DNA from: an uncultured Collinsella sp.
Lineage (GTDB): Bacteria > Actinomycetota > Coriobacteriia > Coriobacteriales > Coriobacteriaceae
NCBI GenBank assembly: GCA_900761995.1
Contig: CAAFEY010000105.1
Location: 1 to 10,366, forward strand
DNA length: 10,366 nt
Direction: 5' to 3'
Shown: piece after piece, positions 1-5,580 of the stretch
How the letters are laid out: each line of letters starts with the position of its first letter
Position numbering within the stretch: position 1 is the stretch's first letter
The notes under the pieces: generated by a model
What the model saw: only the letters and a program-made list of their open reading frames with translations
Database searches by the model: none
Told to the model about the DNA's origin: nothing
Made by a program: the position numbers and the translations under genes

Positions 1-696
1 ATGGGGGCCCGCATGGATGCTTACAAGCAAGAGTTCAGCCGGTGTATAGTCGAGTCCGACGTTCTTAAGTTCGGCAGCTTTACGCTCAAGAGCGGCCGTC
101 AGTCCCCGTTCTTTATGAACGCCGGCGCTTACGTGACGGGCTATCAGCTCAAGAAGCTGGGCGAGTATTATGCCCAGGCCATCCACGATAACTTTGGCGA
201 CGACTTTGACGTGCTGTTTGGGCCGGCCTACAAGGGCATTCCCCTGGCCGTCGTGACCGCGATTGCCTACCACGAGCTGTATGGCAAGGAGGTCAAGTAC
301 TGCTGCGACCGCAAGGAGGCCAAGGACCACGGTGCCGACAAGGGCAACCTGCTGGGCTACGAGCCCCAGGACGGCGACCGCGTGATCATGGTCGAGGACG
401 TCACCACCAGCGGTAAGTCCATCGACGAGACCTATCCCAAGGTCAAGGCTGCTGCCGATGTCGAGATCAAGGGCCTCATCGTGTCCCTCAACCGCATGGA
501 GGTCGGCAAGGGCGGCGTGACCACCGCACAGAAGGAGATCGAGGCCAAGTACGGTTTCCCCGTCGCGAGCATCGTCTCCATGGCCGAGGTTGTCGAGACC
601 CTCTACAACCACGAGATCGACGGCAAGGTCGTCATCGATGACGAACTCAAGACGGCCATCGACGCCTACTACGAGCAGTACGGAGCTCGGGAGTAG
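1..696 (+). CDS. pyrE: Orotate phosphoribosyltransferase
   Basis: Cytoplasmic enzyme of de novo pyrimidine synthesis that joins orotate to PRPP to give orotidine 5'-phosphate. The type I PRPP-binding signature is clear at residues 129-141 (IMVEDVTTSGKSI). The mobile catalytic loop is RKEAKDHG at 104-111, and FGPAYKGIP at 73-81 is the family's conserved substrate-site segment. The N-terminal LKFGSFTLKSGRQSPFF block is also typical. At 231 residues it is slightly longer than the roughly 213-residue E. coli protein and appears intact. The window opens exactly on this ATG, so the upstream ribosome site cannot be judged; ATG at 13 (MDAYKQEF) looks more family-like and may be the true start. The stop codon's last base is also the first base of a 12-bp hairpin that begins a dispersed repeat. 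Other pyr genes would have to lie upstream, outside the window. Confidence 0.96.
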   Translation: MGARMDAYKQEFSRCIVESDVLKFGSFTLKSGRQSPFFMNAGAYVTGYQLKKLGEYYAQAIHDNFGDDFDVLFGPAYKGIPLAVVTAIAYHELYGKEVKYCCDRKEAKDHGADKGNLLGYEPQDGDRVIMVEDVTTSGKSIDETYPKVKAAADVEIKGLIVSLNRMEVGKGGVTTAQKEIEAKYGFPVASIVSMAEVVETLYNHEIDGKVVIDDELKTAIDAYYEQYGARE

Positions 697-817
697 TTAC
701 GCGGTTTTCCAAACCGCGTAACGGGCCGACGCTGCGCGGGCCGCATTTGGACAATCTGACGTTCAACTTCAAGGGCGCGACCAGAAGGTCAGCGCCCTTT
801 CGTTTCACGTCACCTTG
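696..817 (+). repeat. Dispersed two-hairpin repeat, copy A
   Basis: This 122-base element starts at the last base of the pyrE stop codon and has a second copy of exactly the same length at 9666-9787. Hairpin 1 is a perfect 12-bp stem (696-707 with 711-722) around the loop TCC. A 29-base linker follows, of which the first 13 bases resemble copy B (shared CGACGCTGC) and the rest has diverged. A 66-base block (752-817) then matches copy B at 64 of 66 positions and contains a second, terminator-like hairpin. The last pair of stem 1 is T-A here and C-G in copy B, a compensatory change that supports a folded product. The element probably acts as a 3' end or terminator module for pyrE. Whether it is mobile or simply a dispersed terminator is unknown. 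Confidence 0.85.
771..805 (+). terminator. Rho-independent terminator after pyrE (within repeat copy A)
   Basis: An 8-bp stem AAGGGCGC/GCGCCCTT (771-778 with 792-799) is stacked on an inner GACC/GGTC stem closed by an AGAA loop, with one bulged A at 791. It is followed by a T-rich run interrupted by CG (TTTCGTTT). The shape and tail fit an intrinsic terminator for pyrE. The same structure is kept in the second copy near 9741. Confidence 0.7.
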
Positions 818-867
818 TCTCAAATGCGACCCGCTTGCTGTCGTTGCCAAAACATCGGCGTTGCTGG

Positions 868-917
868 GCCGGCACTTGGGGACGTTCCTTTTCTGCCGGC
901 AGTTTGGGACACTCCTT
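868..917 (+). repeat. REP-like intergenic repeat, copy 1
   Basis: Bases 876-917 match 9867-9908 at 38 of 42 positions; both contain GTTCCTTTTCTGCCGGCAGT. Here the inverted pair GCCGGCA (868-874) and TGCCGGC (894-900) encloses a 19-base loop. A partial third unit, TTGGGGACGTTC, recurs at 931-942. In both places the element lies 50-80 bases downstream of the two-hairpin repeat, in a gene-free stretch. Short, GC-rich, imperfectly palindromic intergenic units of this kind resemble REP sequences handled by REP-associated Y1 transposases. No such transposase is in this window, so that link is inference. The rest of 697-1091 holds no gene I can support. Confidence 0.65.
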
Positions 918-960
918 GTTGGGGTGGTCATTGGGGACGTTCTTAAATGACTACTCAGGA

Positions 961-985
961 TGAGTGTCCAAAAATCCGCGCTCGT
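961..985 (+). repeat. 25-base direct repeat, left copy
   Basis: The 25-mer beginning TGAGTGTCCAAAAATCC and ending GCTCGT recurs at 1829-1853 in the same orientation with a single difference (CCGCGC here, CCACGC there). The two copies bracket the regulator-superoxide reductase gene. The shared ending is also the arm sequence of the palindrome at 1756-1825, so these are related pieces of one repeat family. Confidence 0.7.
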
Positions 986-1014
986 TCGATTGGCGCATGT
1001 CTACGCAGCGTAGG

Positions 1015-1043
1015 TTGTCGAGCCTGGCCTTCAAATGGATACT
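1015..1043 (+). promoter_or_regulatory. Possible promoter of the XRE-superoxide reductase gene
   Basis: TTGTCG (1015-1020), a 17-base spacer and GATACT (1038-1043) each match four of six positions of the -35 and -10 consensus. Transcription would begin near 1050, leaving a leader of about 40 bases before ATG 1092. That would exclude the upstream in-frame ATG at 1035. The match is modest and unsupported by other evidence. Confidence 0.35.
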
Positions 1044-1091
1044 GACTGTCGAACCGGTTCACTCCATTTCTTCAATTTGATTGGACAGCCC

Positions 1092-1712
1092 ATGAACCAG
1101 ACACGGCAAACCAATGCCTCCCATACTTTTTTGGCAGCGCATGCCATCAAGCAGCTGCGCGAAGAGCGCGGCCTCACCCAGCGCGCCCTGGCGGAAAGCC
1201 TTGGCGTGACCGATAAAGCCGTCAGCAAGTGGGAATCCGGCCGCGGCCTTCCCGACATTTCCCTCGTTGAGCCTTTGGCCCAGAGACTCGGCATAAGCGT
1301 GGCTGAGCTTTTGGCTGGTGACATTCGGGCCAACGCCAACCGTGCAGGCAATATGCTCAAAGGCGTCTTTTACGTTTGCCCTATCTGCGGAAACGTTGTG
1401 CACGCGCTCGGAGAAGGCAGCTTTAGCTGCTGTGGCTCCACGATGTTTCCCCAGGAGGCCGAAGAGCCGGACGCGGACCACGCCTTTTCCATCGAGCGCA
1501 TCGAGGACGATTGGTACGTCACGCTCGATCATCCCATGACCAAGGATCACTACATTAGCTTTGTGGCATATGCGACTATGGACGGCATCTGCTTTAAGAA
1601 GCTCTATCCAGAGCAATCGGTGCAGCCGCGCTTCCATATTACCGGGCGCGGCAGGATATATCTTTACTGCAACCAACACGGACTCTTTACGTCGCTGACG
1701 CCTCGCAAATAA
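1092..1712 (+). CDS. XRE-type HTH regulator fused to desulfoferrodoxin/superoxide reductase
   Basis: A 206-residue, three-part cytoplasmic protein. Residues 16-74 form an XRE/Cro-type helix-turn-helix (LTQRALAESLGVTDKAVSKW). Residues 93-118 form a desulforedoxin-type iron site with C96-x2-C99 and the adjacent pair C113-C114 (VCPICGN...CCGSTM). Residues 127-200 resemble the superoxide reductase domain, with candidate iron ligands H130, H147 (HPM), H153 (HYI), C193 and H196 (YCNQHG). By eye the segment DADHAFSIERIED aligns with the EKHVP region of desulfoferrodoxins, which puts D129 where the catalytic lysine normally sits. The protein may therefore sense superoxide, peroxide or iron and control transcription, or it may be a reductase with a DNA-binding tail. 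ATG 1092 was chosen because the HTH follows soon after; ATG 1035 in frame would add 19 residues. No strong ribosome site precedes either. The target genes are unknown. Confidence 0.85.
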   Translation: MNQTRQTNASHTFLAAHAIKQLREERGLTQRALAESLGVTDKAVSKWESGRGLPDISLVEPLAQRLGISVAELLAGDIRANANRAGNMLKGVFYVCPICGNVVHALGEGSFSCCGSTMFPQEAEEPDADHAFSIERIEDDWYVTLDHPMTKDHYISFVAYATMDGICFKKLYPEQSVQPRFHITGRGRIYLYCNQHGLFTSLTPRK

Positions 1713-1755
1713 CGGCTGTCTATCCGCCCTCCTCATGCGTTCCCGGGGGACCCAA

Positions 1756-1825
1756 AATGAGCGTGGATAATCTCCCGGTTTTGGCCTGTGTGCGGGCTCA
1801 AAGTGGGAGATTATCCACGCTCGTT
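1756..1825. repeat. 70-base imperfect palindrome between convergent genes
   Basis: Arms 1756-1776 and 1805-1825 pair over 21 positions with a single T-G wobble (arm core GAGCGTGGATAATCTCCC). The apparent 28-base loop continues the pairing imperfectly (GGCC at 1783-1786 with GGGC at 1794-1797, TTT with AAA), leaving only about four unpaired bases. It sits between the stops of the XRE-superoxide reductase gene (1712) and the rpiR-type gene (1856), which converge. On the - strand the stem is followed by CATTTTGGG, so it may also end transcripts. The symmetry and dispersed-looking arm sequence suggest a REP or MITE-like element. Confidence 0.75.
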
Positions 1826-1828
1826 ATC

Positions 1829-1853
1829 TGAGTGTCCAAAAATCCACGCTCGT
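1829..1853 (+). repeat. 25-base direct repeat, right copy
   Basis: Second copy of the 25-mer at 961-985, differing at one base and in the same orientation. It starts three bases after the palindrome and ends two bases before the stop codon of the convergent regulator gene. Its last 12 bases, ATCCACGCTCGT, also occur in the right arm of that palindrome (1813-1824). Confidence 0.7.
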
Positions 1854-1855
1854 CG

Positions 1856-2710
1856 CTACTTGAGTCCGGGCAGGCGGGTGTAGGGGAACGAGCGCTCTAG
1901 GAACTCGGAGCAGCGGGCGTAATCTTTGGCAAAGTAGCTGCTATAGAGCGAATCGAGTACGTATTGCACGGCGATATGGCTGGCGAACTGCGTGATGCGG
2001 CGCGTCATGCTCTCGTGGTCGCTTACCGTGAGATAGGCGGCAAAGCCGGGGTGAATGCGGGCACAGTACGGCGTGCCGATGACGATGACCGGGACATGTC
2101 GACTGCTAAGGATCGGCAAGATCTCCTTGAGGTTGGGGGCAAGGCCGCTGTAGGAGATGATGATTGCCACATGGTCGGGACCCGAGGCGAGCGCCGTGCG
2201 CACCTGCGCCTCGACGCTGTCGTGGCACGTCGCGCTTTTGCCGGCGGAAAGCAGGCGATCGCGGAACATTCCCGCTGGATACAGGTTATGCGAGCCCGTG
2301 TAGATGTCCACGGTGCCGGCGCGCATGATGAGCTTGGCGGCGTGGTCGAGCTGTGCAGGGTCGAGCAGCTCCTGCGTTTCGGCCAAGGTGGTCTGGTAGA
2401 GCCCCTCCATGCGCTCCATCACCTGCGCAGGGGTGGAGGTGGCATCGAAGGGAAAGTTGATGTCCACGTCGCGCCGGTTGCCCGCCTCGGTCGCCTGGCG
2501 GATGAGCTCGACCTTGAGGTCTTTGAATCCCTTGAGGCCGAGCTTTTTGCAAAAGCGGTGCACGCTCGCGACCGAAACGTTGGCGCACGCGGCAAATTCC
2601 TTAATGGAAAGCCCGCGCACATCCTCGCCCATGGCGAGGGCCGTTCGCCCAAGTTGTTGCTCGGTGGGGGTGAGGCTTTTGCCCTGCGTGATCTTTCGCC
2701 TGATATCCAT
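1856..2710 (-). CDS. RpiR/MurR-family transcriptional regulator with SIS domain
   Basis: A 284-residue cytoplasmic regulator. The N-terminal 77 residues form the RpiR-type helix-turn-helix (SIKEFAACANVSVASVHRFC at 35-54, then KKLGLKGFKDLK). Residues about 125-250 form a SIS sugar-phosphate-binding domain, with the loop IIISYSGLAPNL at 183-194. This family binds a phosphosugar and switches genes for its metabolism. In this loop the usual SxSGxT pattern reads SYSGLA, so the ligand contacts may differ. ATG 2710 is preceded by AGGAG four bases upstream. The gene lies 164 bases downstream of the large glycoside hydrolase on the same strand, with hairpins between them, so it may be transcribed separately. 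It could control the hydrolase or the nearby 6-phospho-beta-glucosidase, but the sequence alone does not decide the target. Confidence 0.9.
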   Translation of the reverse strand: MDIRRKITQGKSLTPTEQQLGRTALAMGEDVRGLSIKEFAACANVSVASVHRFCKKLGLKGFKDLKVELIRQATEAGNRRDVDINFPFDATSTPAQVMERMEGLYQTTLAETQELLDPAQLDHAAKLIMRAGTVDIYTGSHNLYPAGMFRDRLLSAGKSATCHDSVEAQVRTALASGPDHVAIIISYSGLAPNLKEILPILSSRHVPVIVIGTPYCARIHPGFAAYLTVSDHESMTRRITQFASHIAVQYVLDSLYSSYFAKDYARCSEFLERSFPYTRLPGLK

Positions 2711-2732
2711 ATGGCTCCTATGCGTTTGCGTC

Positions 2733-2757
2733 GCGATAAACCAATCATAGCGATAAA
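2733..2757 (-). promoter_or_regulatory. Direct-repeat site in the rpiR-type gene's upstream region
   Basis: On the - strand, TTTATCGC occurs twice, at 2757-2750 and 2740-2733, 17 bases apart. Between them lies TATGAT (2749-2744), which resembles a -10 box 34 bases upstream of the start codon. No good -35 box is visible. Two identical half-sites flanking a -10 would suit an operator for self-regulation, but this is a weak, single-site observation. Confidence 0.25.
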
Positions 2758-2785
2758 TAAAACGTTCAGCTTGGCTGGGAGTTTT

Positions 2786-2830
2786 GGTCCGCCGGTCTAT
2801 GAACGACGGACCGCTCGACGCTGCGCGGGC
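2786..2830 (+). repeat. Diverged partial copy of the two-hairpin repeat
   Basis: The same plan as the first part of the 122-base repeat: two 12-base arms (2786-2797 and 2801-2812) around a 3-base TAT loop, then CTCGACGCTGCGCGGGC. Ten of the 12 arm positions pair. The GAAC after the loop and the GCTCGACGCTGC segment match copy B, and CGACGCTGCGCGGGC matches copy A. The second, terminator-like hairpin is absent. It lies between two - strand genes, so it is antisense to their transcripts, unlike the other two copies. Confidence 0.5.
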
Positions 2831-2849
2831 TCAACATAGGGCGTGCCCT

Positions 2850-2872
2850 GCCCGAGTTGTTTGCGCTCGGGC
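2850..2872 (-). terminator. Hairpin just after the large glycoside hydrolase gene
   Basis: A perfect 7-bp stem GCCCGAG/CTCGGGC with a 9-base loop begins two bases past the hydrolase stop codon. It is followed on the - strand by the short palindrome AGGGCACGCCCT rather than by a T run. Its position suggests a 3' end structure, but without a T run it is a weak intrinsic terminator. Confidence 0.4.
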
Positions 2873-2874
2873 TG

Positions 2875-5466
2875 CTATCCGAGCACGCGTACGGGCCCCA
2901 AGAGGCCGCTGGGATCGGAGGGCTCGGTCATGCCGAACATGTCGGGGACGGCGTGGTCGAGGGTGTTGATGATATCGATCGTAAGCGCGTGCTCGCCGGC
3001 TAAAAGTGCGGCGGCCTCAAAGCGGTAAGGCGGACAGATGCGGGTGCCGAGGGATTTGCCGTCGAGGGTGACGGTTGCGGTCTCAAAGACCTCGCCAAGG
3101 TCGATGACGGTGCGGGTGGCCGCTTCGCCCAGGACAAAGGAGGCCCGGTAGCGGAATGTGCCGGCCTTGCCGGGGAACTCGGCCGAGGAAAGGTCGTGCA
3201 GGTCTGCAAGCTCAACAGACTCGCCAAAGGCATCGGTGCCAGGGGCAGAGAAGGCAACCGCCCAGGGCCCGTCGACGCATGTGGCTTCGTCTTCGGCGGT
3301 TGCCACAGCAACGGAACCTGTAGCCCCAAGGACCACGATGCAGCTCTCGTAGGGAGCCAGCTCGAGCGTGCCGTCAAAGGCGGCGGGCTCGGTGCCGTTG
3401 AGCAGGTCGAGGCGCGCGCCTGCAACGGGTGTGCCGTCGGCAAGCGCAATCTGAGTGGAGATACCCTGCTTGGGATGCTCGTTGACGAGCATCAGATAGC
3501 TCTCGCCCGCCCGCTCGTAGCGCAGTGCGCGCAGCCAGGGCTGGGGCTCGGCGCAAACCACGGTCTGCATGCCGGTATTGGCAAGTGTGTCTGCGAGCTC
3601 GGTGGTCGCCAGGAGCTTGATGTCGGCGACCGCGGCTGCATCCACGGAGGCAAAGCCCTCGCGGCCTGCAGTGTCACCGTCGTAGCGCTTGTTCGGCAAC
3701 TCATCCAGCGCGTACACGGCAACACCTGCGGCTGCGGCACGCGCGGCAAAGTCGAGCACGGCTCCGCCGACAAACTCGGCTCCGGGCATCACCAGGCAGC
3801 GGTATGCCTGGCCGTTCACGCTAAAGCCGCTACCGTCTGCGGCAATTTCAACGGCATAGCGCCCTGCGTCCTCAAATGCCTCTGCCGGCACGATGTCAAA
3901 GTCGACCTGCGCGCGCAAAAGCTCGGAGGCGACATGCTGCATAAAGTTCGCCTCGCCTGCCCACTCGGCGTCCGCATGGTAGAGAAGCGCCACCGGGGTC
4001 GTTGCGCGCCCGCCGCTCAGCAGGCTCGCCGTACGGTTCATGTAGCTCATGAGCTGCCCAAAGTGTGCAAACTGGGGGTTTTGGCTATGCGCATAGAAAT
4101 GCGGCGGGCAGTCCCAGTCGGGGAAGGCGGCCATGCTAAAGGCATGCGGCACAAACCAATTGACGCCGCGCACCAAAAAATGATCGGCGATCCACTTCAT
4201 CTCGCGTAGGCCTTCGTGCCATCCAAATGCGCCAAAGACCTCGGCTATGCAGCGCCCCTGCTTTTTGGGGTCGAGGTGTGCTGCCGAGGAGCCCAGCTTG
4301 GGCAGCACGTAGTTATAGAACTCGAGGTCCCACACGCCGCGTCCGTAGCTGTGAAGGCCGCGGTCCATGCCGGGTACCAGCTGGTTGATCACGATGTCGA
4401 CGCCCGCCATGTCCTGACCGCCCACGGCGCGGAAGTAGTGCCCGGCGCCCACGCCCAGGCGCGCGTGGCAGTCCTTGTCCTCGATAACGTGGCCGATGTA
4501 CTGCACGCCGCGCGCGCGGCACCAGTCTCCGAGCTGGTCGCAGAAGCACTCCTTATAGAGGGTGCTCGCGATGTCCATATAGACGTGGCGTACGTGCGCG
4601 CCGGCCGGCTCGCGGTCCCACAGGTGCGGGAGCTCGGCCAGGTAGCGCTCGCCCAGTGCCGCGCGTAGGCGACGCTCAAGCTCGGCCGACCAGGGTAGGG
4701 GCGCGGTGGCCTTGCCGATGAGCGTGTCCGAGATGCCATCGGGGCCCGTGGTGCCCTTCTCGTTGGCAAATCCGGGCTCATCGGAGAAAAAGCCCAGGAT
4801 CGTCTTGCCAAACTCATCGCCCAGATGCTCAAAATGCGGCTCGTAGACAGCATCGATGAGCTGCGCCACCGAGGCGCGGTCGACCATATTGATGTAGTCC
4901 TCGTTGTAGGAGGTCTTGCCGCTCGTGAACATCACGCATGCCTGCGTGAGGCCCGCAGGTGCATCGAAGACCAGGCGGCTGGGGTTGCCGTCTGCATCGT
5001 CGATTACTCGGTAAGCGACGTCGACGGGGCTGCCGTCCTGCATAAATGTCACGCCGTAGAAGCGCTCTGTTTTGTCGAGCATGTTGGCGAGCGCGATGCT
5101 CGCGGCGGACGTGGGGCCCACGATGTCGAACGTGCGGTGCGTGAGCACGATCTTGCGGAGCTCGGGCACGGCCTCCTTGACGGCGCCGTTGGCAAAGCCC
5201 GTGGGGAAGTGCGCGTCGTCCAAGATCCAGAGCTTAAGGCCCAGCTGCTTGCACTCGTCAATGACAAAGCGCAAGTCGCGCCACCAGCCCTCGCCGCAAA
5301 AATCGGGGTGTGGGCGGCTTTCGAGACAGACCTCGTGGATGTCGGCGCCGGCGATCTTTTCCAGATACTCGGCAATGGTCTTATGGCTCTCGCCCTTCAT
5401 CCACAAAAACGGAAGCACATGGTTGTCGTATGTACCCTCGAGCACCTGCTGATAGTGCGCGGTCAT
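2875..5466 (-). CDS. Large cytoplasmic glycoside hydrolase, distantly GH106-like
   Basis: An 863-residue putative glycosidase with no signal peptide or membrane segment. Residues about 10-480 look like a TIM-barrel-type catalytic region, with ILDDAHFPTG (81-90), FFSDEPGF (226-233), YIGHVIEDKD (323-332) and CIAEVFGAFGW (406-416). E230, E329 and E409 are the best acidic candidates for catalysis, but I cannot assign roles. Residues about 490-720 include a Rossmann-like segment, and 730-860 form a beta-sandwich resembling GH2/GH106 sugar-binding modules (VIDLGEVFETATVTLDGKSL, then PPYRF). The overall plan recalls GH106 alpha-L-rhamnosidases, but the similarity is distant and the substrate is unknown. 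ATG 5466 has a strong AAGGAGG site four bases upstream. The frame is open back to 5925, but that extension overlaps the divergent regulator and is unlikely to be coding. It probably cleaves an imported small glycoside, controlled by the neighbouring AraC-type regulator. Confidence 0.8.
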   Translation of the reverse strand: MTAHYQQVLEGTYDNHVLPFLWMKGESHKTIAEYLEKIAGADIHEVCLESRPHPDFCGEGWWRDLRFVIDECKQLGLKLWILDDAHFPTGFANGAVKEAVPELRKIVLTHRTFDIVGPTSAASIALANMLDKTERFYGVTFMQDGSPVDVAYRVIDDADGNPSRLVFDAPAGLTQACVMFTSGKTSYNEDYINMVDRASVAQLIDAVYEPHFEHLGDEFGKTILGFFSDEPGFANEKGTTGPDGISDTLIGKATAPLPWSAELERRLRAALGERYLAELPHLWDREPAGAHVRHVYMDIASTLYKECFCDQLGDWCRARGVQYIGHVIEDKDCHARLGVGAGHYFRAVGGQDMAGVDIVINQLVPGMDRGLHSYGRGVWDLEFYNYVLPKLGSSAAHLDPKKQGRCIAEVFGAFGWHEGLREMKWIADHFLVRGVNWFVPHAFSMAAFPDWDCPPHFYAHSQNPQFAHFGQLMSYMNRTASLLSGGRATTPVALLYHADAEWAGEANFMQHVASELLRAQVDFDIVPAEAFEDAGRYAVEIAADGSGFSVNGQAYRCLVMPGAEFVGGAVLDFAARAAAAGVAVYALDELPNKRYDGDTAGREGFASVDAAAVADIKLLATTELADTLANTGMQTVVCAEPQPWLRALRYERAGESYLMLVNEHPKQGISTQIALADGTPVAGARLDLLNGTEPAAFDGTLELAPYESCIVVLGATGSVAVATAEDEATCVDGPWAVAFSAPGTDAFGESVELADLHDLSSAEFPGKAGTFRYRASFVLGEAATRTVIDLGEVFETATVTLDGKSLGTRICPPYRFEAAALLAGEHALTIDIINTLDHAVPDMFGMTEPSDPSGLLGPVRVLG

Positions 5467-5505
5467 GGATCCTCCTTGGCTCGATCGATCTGCTGCATAG
5501 CACAG

Positions 5506-5534
5506 ATTATGGACGCGTCGGCGCGTTCTGCTAA
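5506..5534 (-). promoter_or_regulatory. Likely promoter of the large glycoside hydrolase gene
   Basis: On the - strand, TTAGCA (5534-5529), a 17-base spacer and CATAAT (5511-5506) match four and five of six consensus positions. This leaves a leader of about 30 bases before the AAGGAGG site. The spacer contains the perfect 8-base palindrome GACGCGTC (5512-5519) next to GGCGCGTT, a possible regulator site in this divergent intergenic region. Confidence 0.45.
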
Positions 5535-5580
5535 TATCTGAATCACGACGAACTATGACCAAATCAACGATTGGCAAGCC

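Noticed and set aside
747..950. Small open frames in the 697-1091 gap
   Set aside because: They run through the dispersed repeat and terminator hairpins, lack ribosome sites and have no protein-like content.
1059..1736. Antisense 225-codon frame over the XRE-superoxide reductase gene
   Set aside because: The + strand frame has an HTH and all metal ligands; the antisense frame has no recognisable feature.
3196..4209. 337-codon open frame on the + strand inside the large hydrolase gene
   Set aside because: Its composition is that of a shadow frame, and it lies wholly within the antisense of a gene with clear domains.
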